NCBI RefSeq assembly: GCF_900141635.1
Contig: NZ_FSRH01000004.1
Coordinates: forward strand, 1 to 64,000
Length of the DNA: 64,000 bases
Reading direction: 5' to 3'
Origin: Peptoclostridium litorale DSM 5388
GTDB taxonomy: Bacteria > Bacillota > Clostridia > Peptostreptococcales > Peptostreptococcaceae
The notes under the pieces are model-generated. The model did not search any database. It was not told the origin of the DNA and saw nothing but the letters and a program-made list of their open reading frames with translations. The position numbers and the translations under genes are program-made. Each line of letters starts with the position of its first letter. The stretch's first letter is position 1. This document shows, piece by piece, positions 33,059 to 41,865 of the stretch.

Positions 33059-33108
33059 TGGAAAGGCAGTCTGGATTTTTTCAGGCTGCGCGCAGACGTG
33101 CACATTCT

Positions 33109-33144
33109 AATCTCCGAATAATCTTTCGGAGATTTTATTTTTTT
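33109..33144 (+). terminator. Lysine riboswitch terminator
   Basis: AATCTCCGAA and TTCGGAGATT form a 10-bp stem around TAATCT, followed by TTATTTTTTTC. Confidence 0.87.
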
Positions 33145-33216
33145 CTGGTTTGAAATATGGTTTTCCTCCGTAGAGCGGTTACAGTTTTTACCAAAAAACA
33201 AAAAGGAGGACTAAAC

Positions 33217-34956
33217 ATGAAAAAGAGAAACATCACAGCAATTTTAACCATCATATTAGTACTTGCCATGACGGGAAGCGCATTTGCGGTAGACCCAGAG
33301 GTGGCGCAGGCGAATGCAGACAAGTTCGGAATGTGGACTATAATCCCTCCGCTTGTTGCAATAGTGCTTGCGTTCGTAACTAAGAACGTCGTACTTTCAC
33401 TTTTCATAGGCGTTTTTTCGGGAACGTTCATGATAGGGCTTAATGGCTCAAACATAATTATGGCAATATTCAACGGTTTCATGATGATAATAGACCAGGT
33501 GCTTGGGTCGCTTTCAGACAGCTGGAATGCGGGAATAATACTTCAGTGCCTTACAATAGGAGGCCTTATAGCGCTCGTATCAAAGATGGGTGGAGCAAAG
33601 GCCGTTGCAGAATCACTTGCAAAAAAGGCGAAGTCTCCAACGAGCGCCCAACTTATAACCTGGGCTCTTGGAATGCTTGTATTCTTTGACGACTACGCAA
33701 ACTCGCTTATAGTTGGACCTATAATGAGGCCTGTTGCCGACAAGATGAGGATTTCGAGGGAAAAGCTTGCATTCGTAATAGATGCAACGGCTGCACCTAT
33801 ATCGGGAATAGCGCTTATATCGACTTGGGTCGGATACGAGCTGAGTCTTATAAAAGAAGCGTATGATGGAATAGGACAAAGCGTAAATGCATACGGCATA
33901 TTTGTTCAGACAATACCATACAGATTCTACAATATACTTATACTTCTTTTCATAATGTTTACGGCGGTAATGCTTAAGGAATTCGGCCCTATGTACAAGG
34001 CTGAAAAAAGGGCGAGAGAGACAGGAAAGCTTCTTCCAGACGGAGCAAAGCCTATGGTTTCAGACGAGACTACAGAACTTGAGCCTAAAGCGGGAATAAA
34101 GCTGAGCATATGGAATGCGATAATACCAATAGGAGTTCTTATAGGATCTGCATTCGTAGGCTTCTACTACAACGGATACCTTGCACTTTCACCGGAGATG
34201 CAGGCAGCGGTAATGGAAAAGCCATTTTCGTTTATAGCGATAAGGGAGACATTCGGGGCTTCTGACGCCAGCATAGTTCTTTTCCAAGCTGCGCTTATAG
34301 GAAGTATAGTTGCAATGGCAATGGGATTGAAGCAGAAGATATTCTCGCTTTCAGAGGCTATAGACACTTGGGTTCACGGAATGAAGTCTCTTGTAATAAC
34401 AGGGGTAATACTTCTTCTTGCATGGTCGCTTTCAGGAGTTATAAAGGAGCTTGGAACTGCGAAATTCCTTGTGTCAATTCTTTCAGGCTCGATACCGAAG
34501 TTCCTTCTTCCAACGATAATATTCATACTTGGATCTATAATATCATTTGCAACTGGAACATCTTATGGAACAATGGGTATACTTATGCCCCTTACAATAC
34601 CACTTGCATATGCGATATCTCCTGAAAACAGCTATGTTGTAATGAGCGCAGGAGCGGTTCTTACAGGAGCGATATTCGGAGACCACTGCTCTCCTATATC
34701 TGATACTACAATACTTTCATCAATGGGTTCTGCATGCGACCATCTTGAGCACACGAGAACCCAGATGGTCTATGCACTTACAGTTGCGGGAATATCAATA
34801 GTATTTGGATATATACCTGCAGGACTTGGGGTTCCTATGGTAATAGTAATGCCTGTTTCGATAATAGCTACGGGACTTACAGTATTCTTCCTAGGAAAGT
34901 CGGTTAAGGATTTTGAGCTTCAGACTGGGGAAATAACTGAAGAAAAAGTAATATAA
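33217..34956 (+). CDS. NhaC-family transporter, probably a lysine importer (LysW-like)
   Basis: The 579-residue protein has a cleavable-looking signal or first helix (ITAILTIILVLAMTGSAFA) and about 12 further membrane segments. The sequence LVFFDDYANSLIVGPIMRPV then ATAAPISGIALISTWVGYE, and FATGTSYGTMGILMPLTIPL with FGDHCSPISDTTILSS, are hallmarks of the NhaC Na+/H+ antiporter superfamily. A lysine riboswitch immediately upstream makes lysine transport more likely than sodium-proton exchange; this family with this switch has been predicted as LysW. AAAAAGGAGGAC precedes the ATG at 33217. Monocistronic. Confidence 0.85.
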   Translation: MKKRNITAILTIILVLAMTGSAFAVDPEVAQANADKFGMWTIIPPLVAIVLAFVTKNVVLSLFIGVFSGTFMIGLNGSNIIMAIFNGFMMIIDQVLGSLSDSWNAGIILQCLTIGGLIALVSKMGGAKAVAESLAKKAKSPTSAQLITWALGMLVFFDDYANSLIVGPIMRPVADKMRISREKLAFVIDATAAPISGIALISTWVGYELSLIKEAYDGIGQSVNAYGIFVQTIPYRFYNILILLFIMFTAVMLKEFGPMYKAEKRARETGKLLPDGAKPMVSDETTELEPKAGIKLSIWNAIIPIGVLIGSAFVGFYYNGYLALSPEMQAAVMEKPFSFIAIRETFGASDASIVLFQAALIGSIVAMAMGLKQKIFSLSEAIDTWVHGMKSLVITGVILLLAWSLSGVIKELGTAKFLVSILSGSIPKFLLPTIIFILGSIISFATGTSYGTMGILMPLTIPLAYAISPENSYVVMSAGAVLTGAIFGDHCSPISDTTILSSMGSACDHLEHTRTQMVYALTVAGISIVFGYIPAGLGVPMVIVMPVSIIATGLTVFFLGKSVKDFELQTGEITEEKVI

Positions 34957-34971
34957 TAAATTAGACGATAT

Positions 34972-35007
34972 AAAATAGAGGGGGCGTAAGCCTCCTCTAT
35001 TTTTTTG
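34972..35007 (+). terminator. Terminator after the lysine transporter gene
   Basis: AAATAGAGGGGG and CCTCCTCTATTT form a stem of about 11 bp around CGTAAG, followed by TTTTG. Confidence 0.85.
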
Positions 35008-35093
35008 AATTAAATTATTCATTTTTATAGTATGAGAGTATAAACTTGTGTAATATAAGCAGATAAATGCATTCTAGCAGGGATTCCAGACAT

Positions 35094-35131
35094 ACAAAAG
35101 AAAGGAACAGCTGCTGTCCCTTTCTTTTGCA
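35094..35131. terminator. Second hairpin between the transporter gene and the small minus-strand gene
   Basis: CAAAAGAAAGG pairs with CCTTTCTTTTG over 11 bp; the inner ACAGCTGCTGT is itself palindromic. T tracts on either side are short. It may terminate the small convergent gene. Confidence 0.5.
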
Positions 35132-35153
35132 TATTTTATTGAGTAGAATTTGC

Positions 35154-35327
35154 TTATTTACACTGTTTAAATATAGTAGCATTCATGTATTCTCTTATGG
35201 AGTCGAGCATTGATACTGCTTTTTTGTTATCCTTATGGTATGTTCCGCAGTATTCGGCAAGAGCCCAGCAAATTATTCGCTGCTCTTCAATGTCTTCTAT
35301 GATAATCTTATTGTCTTCAATTTTCAT
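35154..35327 (-). CDS. Small protein of unknown function (57 residues)
   Basis: Starting at the ATG at 35327 (minus), which follows AAGGAGAGTTCTT, the frame runs 57 codons to TAA. The product is acidic and helical-looking: it begins MKIEDNKIIIEDIEEQRIIC, has WALAEYCGTYHKDNKKAVSM in the middle and ends NATIFKQCK. The strong ribosome site and native codon use support it. No family was recognised. Confidence 0.6.
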   Translation of the reverse strand: MKIEDNKIIIEDIEEQRIICWALAEYCGTYHKDNKKAVSMLDSIREYMNATIFKQCK

Positions 35328-35531
35328 AAGAACTCTCCTTGTGATGTTTTAATTGGCCTACAATTCCATTATATGCCAAGTGCGGAATATATTCAATGAA
35401 AATTAAAAAATATTTAAAAAAATAATAGTAAAATCAAAATAAATAGTATCAAAGGCCAAAATGCCATTGAATATGATTTGTTTAAAGTCTTTTTATTTTG
35501 AGTATTAATATATAAAAGGGGGAATGAACCG

Positions 35532-35852
35532 ATGGATGAAAAAAGACTTTTACTGCAGCTTGTAATATTTGGGGTTATATTTTTTTCTGTGCTTTCTATA
35601 ATGGGTTCATTCAGTTTTAGCAGGGAGAGCGAAAGGCTTTACAAGGTTCAAAAGGAACTTCTAGAAGGGATGGACAACTTGGCGATTCGCAATTACATAG
35701 AATACTTTGAAAAGAGAAGGCTCAATATAACAACAGAGCACAAAGAGATGATGATAGAGGCGTTTGAAGTTGTTGAATGTTCAAAAGACATCAGCGACGA
35801 CCTGAAAAAAAAGTTCGAAGAGATGATGCTGGAAAAGGGAATACCTGTATAG
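35532..35852 (+). CDS. Small membrane-anchored protein of unknown function
   Basis: A 106-residue protein with one N-terminal membrane helix (about residues 7-27, LLLQLVIFGVIFFSVLSIMG) and a charged, helical soluble part. ATAAAAGGGGGAATG precedes the ATG. It lies 11 bases before the bactofilin-like gene and probably shares its transcript. No family was recognised. Confidence 0.7.
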   Translation: MDEKRLLLQLVIFGVIFFSVLSIMGSFSFSRESERLYKVQKELLEGMDNLAIRNYIEYFEKRRLNITTEHKEMMIEAFEVVECSKDISDDLKKKFEEMMLEKGIPV

Positions 35853-35863
35853 GAGGCAGACTT

Positions 35864-37030
35864 ATGAAAAAAATATATTCACTACTCATGGCAGCGGCTA
35901 TTCTTGTCTTTACAGGAACCGCTGTTTTTTCGCAGTCAGGCATAAAAGACATCGACAAAAGCGAAATGGTGGGGATAAGGGAAGGGGAAAAAATTGAAAA
36001 AGACCTTTTCATAGCAACAGGGGCGTTTACAAACAAGGGAGAAGTACGAGGGGAGCTTTTTTGCGCTTCAAACAGCTTTTACAATTTCGGAATAGTGAGT
36101 GGAGACATAATTGCAGCAGCAAGCTATATAAGAGTTGACGGAAGTGTCGGAGCAGATGTCAGGCTTGCAAGCGAAAGAGTTGAGGTAGGAGGGATCATTG
36201 CGGAGGATGCGACTATATTCGCAAGAGCTGTTGAAATAGACGGGACTATAGGAAGGACCCTTTCGGTAGCGGGCAAGGAGCTCAGCATGAATGGGAGCAT
36301 AGGAGGTGATATCAGGGGCGCGGTTAAGACCTTAGTGATAGATGGCGTTGTAAATGGAGATGTCGGTATTGAAGCGGATAACATAAGATTTGGGCCAAAA
36401 GCGAGAATCGAAGGCGACTTCATATACAGAAGCAATGCTGAAATAAGTATCCCGGAAGGCGTGGTGATTGGAAAAGTCGAAAGAAGGGCGCCTATATTTG
36501 ATGGAAATGTGGATATGGACAAGTTTGAGAGGGAGTCAAGAAAATATTCTATGGTATCCAAAATACTTTTCGGGCTCGGATATGTTGTTGCCACAATGGT
36601 ATTTTATGGACTTTTCAGGCCATTTGTAGAAAGTACATCTGAAAATATAATCAAAAAGCCTTGGTATTCAATGGGGCTGGGCTTTGCGGCAATTATAGTG
36701 ATTCCGGTTGCAGCAATAATACTATTGGTGACTATTATAGGAATGCCTTTGGCTGTTTTGACTTTTATAGGATATGGAGTGCTTCTTTACATTTCAAAAA
36801 TACCGGCTGCACATGTGCTTGGGAAATTCATTTTTTCAGGAAAAAGCTCTTATGCATCATTTTTTACAGGAATGGCCATAATAATGCTTATTGCTAATAT
36901 ACCTTATGCAGGAAAGTTGATGTCGCTTATTGTAGTTGTTTTGGGAATTGGGTCATTCTTTTTAACGGCTTTTGGAAAAGACAATGGAAATAATGTGAAT
37001 AGAGAAAAAATACCGCCATTGGGGGAATAG
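35864..37030 (+). CDS. Bactofilin-like (polymer-forming) membrane protein
   Basis: The 388-residue protein has a signal peptide (to about residue 25, TGTAVFSQSG). A repetitive beta region follows (about 40-215) with short repeats of the G-x-I/V-x-G-D/E-I type (for example GIIAEDATIFARAVEIDGTI, then SVAGKELSMNGSIGGDIRGA), as in bactofilins/DUF583. The C-terminus has three or four membrane helices (about 240-370). The start is ATG 35864 after ATAGGAGGCAG. An extracytoplasmic polymer or scaffold at the cell surface is plausible; the Tad pilus genes begin 900 bases downstream. Confidence 0.8.
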   Translation: MKKIYSLLMAAAILVFTGTAVFSQSGIKDIDKSEMVGIREGEKIEKDLFIATGAFTNKGEVRGELFCASNSFYNFGIVSGDIIAAASYIRVDGSVGADVRLASERVEVGGIIAEDATIFARAVEIDGTIGRTLSVAGKELSMNGSIGGDIRGAVKTLVIDGVVNGDVGIEADNIRFGPKARIEGDFIYRSNAEISIPEGVVIGKVERRAPIFDGNVDMDKFERESRKYSMVSKILFGLGYVVATMVFYGLFRPFVESTSENIIKKPWYSMGLGFAAIIVIPVAAIILLVTIIGMPLAVLTFIGYGVLLYISKIPAAHVLGKFIFSGKSSYASFFTGMAIIMLIANIPYAGKLMSLIVVVLGIGSFFLTAFGKDNGNNVNREKIPPLGE

Positions 37031-37034
37031 TAAA

Positions 37035-37745
37035 ATGAAAAAGCATATAACGTGGTATGAGTACCAGAATTTCATGAATGAAATTGACCCGGACAACAAA
37101 TATGACTATGCATTTTCAGGCATACATGCAATCAGTCAGGATGAACTCGTACAGAAGGTGAAGGAACATATAATTGAAAAAAACGGACAAGGAATTCCAA
37201 AGGGAATTGAAGAGGCCCTAAGGCCTGAAAACAACTATACTTTCGAAGAGCCCGGGTATTACGACTATATGAGAAACAAAAAATTGTCATCAAAGATAAT
37301 GATATATCCAATTCAAAGGATATACGAGGACATTTACAAGAAGGCGAGCGGATACGACTTTTTAAGAAAAGAGATATCCAATGACGACTGGTATTCCTAC
37401 ATGAAGCTGCTGTCTCACATTGATTCTGACTATGTAAAGTTCCAAAGGGGATCGAGAATATACGCAAGGGATTCCATAGAGCTAAAGCAAAAGACAAAAA
37501 AATATTTGAAGGCAAACTGCAGGCATTTCCTCAAAGAGGAGTTCATAAAAATATCACAGTTTTATGACTACTTCGTGTGCAAGGGCTATTATGATTTGAA
37601 CTACGAGATTATGAATCCAGACATAATACGGGGGAGGGGAAATAAAATTATAAATTCCAAAATAATTTTTGTAATGCCCATAAAAGAAATCTACGAAACA
37701 TACAAAACTGAATACATGGAAAAGCTATCCAGGGGAACCGATTAA
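37035..37745 (+). CDS. Protein of unknown function near the Tad locus
   Basis: The 236-residue soluble protein is rich in Tyr, Lys and Ile with no signal or membrane segment. Recurrent I-Y-E-x-Y/I motifs (IYPIQRIYEDIYKKASGYD and MPIKEIYETYKTEYMEKL) suggest two related helical units. The ATG is 5 bases after the bactofilin stop, so the genes are co-transcribed. I do not recognise a family. Confidence 0.7.
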   Translation: MKKHITWYEYQNFMNEIDPDNKYDYAFSGIHAISQDELVQKVKEHIIEKNGQGIPKGIEEALRPENNYTFEEPGYYDYMRNKKLSSKIMIYPIQRIYEDIYKKASGYDFLRKEISNDDWYSYMKLLSHIDSDYVKFQRGSRIYARDSIELKQKTKKYLKANCRHFLKEEFIKISQFYDYFVCKGYYDLNYEIMNPDIIRGRGNKIINSKIIFVMPIKEIYETYKTEYMEKLSRGTD

Positions 37746-37887
37746 CTTCAATAAATATTTTAAAATGGCTTACATATTGACTGGAATGATAAAAAATAAA
37801 TTAAATTTTTATTGAAAAAATATCAAAAAAATACGATTAGAAAAGATTTGTCAAGGTATATATAGACTAAATACAAAAAATAGCAAT

Positions 37888-37944
37888 GTGGAACAAAGAA
37901 CTTGAAAATGAGTCGGTTCCACAAAAATCTCGGGGTTACCGAGA
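37888..37944 (+). promoter_or_regulatory. Two-hairpin leader before the first Flp pilin gene
   Basis: GTGGAAC (37888-37894) pairs with GTTCCAC (37916-37922), and TCTCGG (37928-37933) pairs with CCGAGA (37939-37944) around GGTTA. The second hairpin ends directly at the GAGAGGTG ribosome site, so it could set translation. It is not a recognised riboswitch class. Confidence 0.45.
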
Positions 37945-37956
37945 GAGGTGATGCCC

Positions 37957-38151
37957 ATGAAAAATCTTTTGTTTTTTTTAAAAACCTGTACAGGAAAGAA
38001 GACAACAGGCGAAGAGGGACAAGGCCTTGTCGAGTATTCGCTGATAATATTACTTATAGCAATAGCGGTGATTGTGGCGCTGAGGGTATTTGGCGTCGAC
38101 CTGGGAGGCATATATGAGAATATCAAGGATGCCATAGAAGCATTATTATGA
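37957..38151 (+). CDS. Flp-type pilin 1
   Basis: The 64-residue protein has the Flp prepilin layout: a short basic leader, the GQGLVEYSLIILLIAIAVIV segment in which the glutamate and tyrosine follow a G-Q cleavage region, then a short C-terminal part. It would be processed by a prepilin peptidase not present in this window and assembled into a Tad pilus. The start is ATG 37957 after GAGAGGTGATG. Confidence 0.9.
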   Translation: MKNLLFFLKTCTGKKTTGEEGQGLVEYSLIILLIAIAVIVALRVFGVDLGGIYENIKDAIEALL

Positions 38152-38236
38152 TTGCAATATCCAGGGAGAATTTTGCAGAAAATACAAGAGATTGATGTAT
38201 GTATATAATGTTATATTAATTAAAGGAGGGGTAACC

Positions 38237-38416
38237 ATGTTGAGGACATTGATGAATTATTTCGGATATTATGTAAACGACGAAAGAGGACAGGGGTTAG
38301 TTGAGTACGCATTGATAATCGTATTGATAGCAATAGTTGTAATAGCAGCTCTTACACTTACAGGAACCAGTGTTAGCGCTATTTTTGAAAGCATAGCAGA
38401 CTCGCTTGGATTATAA
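38237..38416 (+). CDS. Flp-type pilin 2
   Basis: A second 59-residue Flp pilin with DERGQGLVEYALIIVLIAIV and a short tail (TSVSAIFESIADSLGL). It differs from pilin 1 outside the conserved helix. The start is ATG 38237 after AAAGGAGGGG, the strongest ribosome site of the locus, which suits a major subunit. A terminator follows, so pilins may be made in excess over the assembly proteins. Confidence 0.92.
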   Translation: MLRTLMNYFGYYVNDERGQGLVEYALIIVLIAIVVIAALTLTGTSVSAIFESIADSLGL

Positions 38417-38444
38417 TAATAAAAAATAGTGGTGAAAATCAGAT

Positions 38445-38480
38445 CAGCCTTGCCTTAATATTAAGGCAAGGCTTTATTTT
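38445..38480 (+). terminator. Terminator after the pilin genes
   Basis: AGCCTTGCCTTA and TAAGGCAAGGCT form a perfect 12-bp stem around ATAT, followed by TTATTTT. Partial read-through would lower expression of the assembly genes downstream. Confidence 0.85.
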
Positions 38481-38547
38481 AGATATGGATAGACATGGCG
38501 AAAATTGCATTTGGGAAAAAATACTTTATATACGAGGGGTGGTGACT

Positions 38548-38964
38548 ATGTCAAAGGATAAATGGGTAAAAAATAGAAAAGGTCAAACACTTATCGAACT
38601 TGCGCTGGTTTTGCCAATACTTCTCATGCTGGTATTTGGAATAATAGAGTTTGGAAGGGTTTTTAACGCATATGTACTTGTGTCCAATGCATCAAGAGAA
38701 GGTGCAAGGCAGGCTTCAGTCGGGAAAGCCGACTCTGATGTAAGGACTAAAGTCAAGGATGTAGCCTCCTCACTGGGACTGGAAGAGGGGGATATAAACA
38801 TAAATCCAGGCAAGGGGTCAAGAGATTATGGGGATCAGGTTACAGTCACCGTAAACTATGAGCTTCCAATTATAGCCCCACTTATAGATGTAATACTTGA
38901 TCCTGATGGTGACGGGAACTATCAGCTTCAGGTTTCAACTTCCATGAGGGTGGAGAAAGAGTAG
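38548..38964 (+). CDS. tadE: TadE-like minor pilin
   Basis: The 138-residue protein begins with a basic leader and KGQTLIELALVLPILLMLVF, the TadE pseudopilin helix, then GRVFNAYVLVSNASREGARQ. The rest is a small beta domain. The start is ATG 38548 after GAGGGGTGGTGACT. It is processed like Flp and acts in Tad pilus assembly; followed 12 bases later by the TadG-like gene. Confidence 0.88.
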   Translation: MSKDKWVKNRKGQTLIELALVLPILLMLVFGIIEFGRVFNAYVLVSNASREGARQASVGKADSDVRTKVKDVASSLGLEEGDININPGKGSRDYGDQVTVTVNYELPIIAPLIDVILDPDGDGNYQLQVSTSMRVEKE

Positions 38965-38976
38965 GGGGTGGGCTTT

Positions 38977-39909
38977 ATGAAGACAAAAATCCTAAATGAA
39001 AGGGGAAGTGCGATAATATTCATTGCAATATCCATGGTAGTTCTTATTGGATTCGGAGCTCTTGCAGTTGATGTGGGACTTATGACATACCATAAGGGAA
39101 AACTTCAAAACGCAGTGGATGCGGCGGCACTTGCGGGCGCCCATGAGATACCTGAAAGCACAACGCAGGGAGGCAGTGTTGCTCAGGAGTATCTGGCGAA
39201 CAATGGCGAGGATGTAGCCAGCCTTGTGAGCCACAACATATACTTTGAACAGTCTAACAAAAAGATAGTTGTGGAAGCGACATACAGGGTCGACTTCTTC
39301 TTTGCAAAGGTTCTTGGAAAAGATTCGGCAGATGTCTCGGTAAGGGCGGCGGCAATAAATGCTCCGACTGAAAAAATGAGTGATGGACTGAGACCTTTCG
39401 GGGTTTTGTATGAGGATACCAAAAAATCAGGACTGGTGCATCTGCAGATCAATCCCCCGGGAGGAGACAAAGACAAAGACGGGGAACCGGATGAAGTCGG
39501 ACCCGGAAACACCGGAACAGTCGGTCTTGACTATAACGGCAAAGACACGGGTAATGCAATTGAAGATGCCATCCACTATGGAACTACAAAAGCATATTCT
39601 GTAGGTGATTTCATAAACACCGAACCCGGCGTTAGCGGAGGTAATATGAAAAAAGGTCTTGAAGGCTTGTTTGACGACTATGGAGACGAAGTCATAATAA
39701 CTATTCCTATAGTTAATACACTTGGCGTTGCGGGTAGAAGTGAGACGGTTAAAATAATAGGATTTGCAGGATTCAGAGTGAGAAAGGGAGACAATCTTCC
39801 GTATGGAAAGATAGTGGTAGGAGAGTTTGTAGACTACGTATTGGCGACAGGTGTTGGAGATATGGGTGGAACTGATTATGGCGTAAGGTCGGTAAATCTT
39901 GTTGAATAA
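38977..39909 (+). CDS. TadG-like pilus assembly protein
   Basis: The 310-residue protein has an N-terminal membrane helix (ERGSAIIFIAISMVVLIGFG) followed by the TadG/TadE-type ALAVDVGLMTYHKGKLQNAV and DAAALAGA signature. The C-terminal part is a Gly/Asp-rich extracytoplasmic domain (about 150-310). A paralogue lies on the other strand at 50077-51051. The start is ATG 38977 after GGGGGTGGG. Confidence 0.85.
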   Translation: MKTKILNERGSAIIFIAISMVVLIGFGALAVDVGLMTYHKGKLQNAVDAAALAGAHEIPESTTQGGSVAQEYLANNGEDVASLVSHNIYFEQSNKKIVVEATYRVDFFFAKVLGKDSADVSVRAAAINAPTEKMSDGLRPFGVLYEDTKKSGLVHLQINPPGGDKDKDGEPDEVGPGNTGTVGLDYNGKDTGNAIEDAIHYGTTKAYSVGDFINTEPGVSGGNMKKGLEGLFDDYGDEVIITIPIVNTLGVAGRSETVKIIGFAGFRVRKGDNLPYGKIVVGEFVDYVLATGVGDMGGTDYGVRSVNLVE

Positions 39910-39921
39910 GGGGGGATTTTC

Positions 39922-40662
39922 TTGAAAACGGACAAAAGAATTATGATTTTATCAGTTGTGGTGGCGTTTATTACAACTTTTGCAATATACAGGTATATGG
40001 ATAATTTGATAAGCGCAAATGACGAGGCGAATTTTAAAGAAGTCTGGGTTGCAAACCAGGAGATTCCTATGAAGACAAAGATAACTGGGGAAATGCTGGA
40101 GAAAAAGAAGGTAAGAGCGGATCTTATGGCAAATGGGGCAGTTACAAACGAAAATGACGTCCTGGGCAAATATGCGCTTTACAGTCTTGTCGAAGGAGAA
40201 CAGGTTGTAGATTCAAAGGTTGCAGATGTTGAAAAGACTTATTTTTCATTCAACATACCCAAAAATCAAAGGGCTATAACAGTTGAGGTGGATCAGGTGA
40301 GCGGCGTTGCTGATCTTATAAGGCCTGGAGACTATGTGGACGTATTGGTTTTATTTGAAGAATATGAAACCACTGCCGGGGGATTTAAGAGCGTGCATCC
40401 GGACACTTCGAAGGATATGCTTCAAAAAGTACTTGTGCTTTCAGTGGATAAAAATTTCGAGTTCGGAAGTGAAGCACCGGCAGCCGAGGTTGAAGATTCT
40501 GAAAGAAAAAGACGAATAACACTTTCTGTGAATGCCTGGGATGCAGAAAAGGTGGTTATTGCACAGGAAGAGGGAAAGGTACATCTTGCACTTAGAAATC
40601 CTGAAGACAACGACATACAAGAGACTAATGGAGCAGTAAAACAGGATATAGTAAATAGATAG
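39922..40662 (+). CDS. cpaB: Flp pilus assembly protein CpaB/RcpC (SAF domain)
   Basis: The 246-residue protein has one N-terminal membrane helix (MILSVVVAFITTFAIYRYM) and a SAF-type region (VWVANQEIPMKTKITGEML). The RcpC/CpaB core follows (NQRAITVEVDQVSGVADLI then RPGDYVDVLVLFE). In diderms it works with the secretin; here, without a secretin, it probably spans the wall zone. The TTG start at 39922 follows AAGGGGGGA. Confidence 0.88.
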   Translation: MKTDKRIMILSVVVAFITTFAIYRYMDNLISANDEANFKEVWVANQEIPMKTKITGEMLEKKKVRADLMANGAVTNENDVLGKYALYSLVEGEQVVDSKVADVEKTYFSFNIPKNQRAITVEVDQVSGVADLIRPGDYVDVLVLFEEYETTAGGFKSVHPDTSKDMLQKVLVLSVDKNFEFGSEAPAAEVEDSERKRRITLSVNAWDAEKVVIAQEEGKVHLALRNPEDNDIQETNGAVKQDIVNR

Positions 40663-40673
40663 GGGGGATTCAG

Positions 40674-41852
40674 ATGAAAAAGAGCATTAGGCTTTTGCTT
40701 GCAGACAGCACTTATGAAGCTGGGGACAGCATGAAAAGGAGTCTTATGAAAGAGGGCAATATCGAGGTGGTTGGGAGAGCTGAAAAGGGAGACCAAGTAG
40801 TGGAAATGTCTAATGAACTGAATCCAGATGTAATTCTTCTGAACCTTGAAATAGAAGGTATTGATGCAGTCGAGGCGGCAAAGATGCTTCTTAATGAAAA
40901 CCCGAGAACTATTGTGATAATGGTATTCACGGAAAAAAATAAAAACCATATTAAAAGGGCTATGACGGCAGGGGTTAGGGATTATATAGTAAAGCCATTT
41001 ACGATCAACTCTCTTATAGATACGATTGTGAACCTCTATGAAATGGAGAACAAAAGAAGAGGGGCGCTGAAGCAGGATGAAGATTTTCAGATTAAATCAG
41101 GCTCTCAAATAACGCCTCAAATAGACTCCAAAGTGGTAACTGTTTTTAGCACAAAGGGAGGGGTGGGAAAGAGCATACTTGCAATAAACATTGCGGTATC
41201 ACTTGCAGAAAAGACAGGAAAGAACGTGGCTCTTATAGACCTTGATCTTTCTTCTGGGGATGTTGCAATAATGCTCGATCTATATCCGAAGAGGACAATA
41301 TCAGAGCTTATAAAGGATCTTCCAAGCCTGGACTCTGAAATAATGGATGAATATCTTGTGAGGCACAGCTCGGGTATAAGCGTGCTTCCGGCGCCGGTGA
41401 CCCCTGAACAGGCTGAATATATAACTCCAGTAAATATTGAAAAGATAGTTAAGGTTCTAATAAACAGGTATCACTATATTGTAATAGACACCGGCCCGTC
41501 TTTTAGAGACATAAACCTTGCGGCGCTTGACATGTCGGACAGGATACTGTTTGTGACAACTCTTGACGTAGCTACTGTAAAAAATGCAAGGATTGGACTG
41601 GATATAATGAGAAAGCTCAACTACGAAGACAATAAAATAAGCATGGTGCTTAACAGATACCATAAAAAATTTGGAATAAGCATAAAGGACCTTGAAAAGA
41701 CGGCGCAAAAGGACATATCTGCAATAGTTCCTATGGATGACAGAACTGTCATAAACTCTATAAATACTGGAGAGCCCTTTGTAGTGAAGCAGTCGAAAAA
41801 GCCTGTTTCGAAGAGGATATCCCAGATTTCAGACTTTATAATAAAAGGTTAG
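40674..41852 (+). CDS. cpaE: Pilus assembly ATPase CpaE/TadZ with pseudo-receiver domain
   Basis: The 392-residue protein combines an N-terminal receiver-like domain (1-125) with a MinD/ParA-type ATPase (about 145-392). The ATPase has a deviant Walker A, FSTKGGVGKSILAIN, and ALIDLDLSSGDVAIMLDL. In the receiver domain the phospho-acceptor position is Asn57 (VILLNLEI), though the acidic N-terminal residues and Lys of VKPF remain, so phosphorylation is unlikely. TadZ proteins localise the Tad machine at the pole. GGGGGGATTCAG precedes the ATG. Confidence 0.9.
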   Translation: MKKSIRLLLADSTYEAGDSMKRSLMKEGNIEVVGRAEKGDQVVEMSNELNPDVILLNLEIEGIDAVEAAKMLLNENPRTIVIMVFTEKNKNHIKRAMTAGVRDYIVKPFTINSLIDTIVNLYEMENKRRGALKQDEDFQIKSGSQITPQIDSKVVTVFSTKGGVGKSILAINIAVSLAEKTGKNVALIDLDLSSGDVAIMLDLYPKRTISELIKDLPSLDSEIMDEYLVRHSSGISVLPAPVTPEQAEYITPVNIEKIVKVLINRYHYIVIDTGPSFRDINLAALDMSDRILFVTTLDVATVKNARIGLDIMRKLNYEDNKISMVLNRYHKKFGISIKDLEKTAQKDISAIVPMDDRTVINSINTGEPFVVKQSKKPVSKRISQISDFIIKG

Positions 41853-41865
41853 TGGAGGTGGTCTT

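Noticed and set aside
37888-37950. Cyclic di-GMP class I riboswitch before the Flp pilin
   Set aside because: Only the 3' GGGGTTACCGA-like piece matches; the conserved 5' and middle blocks are missing, so it is listed only as a structured leader.
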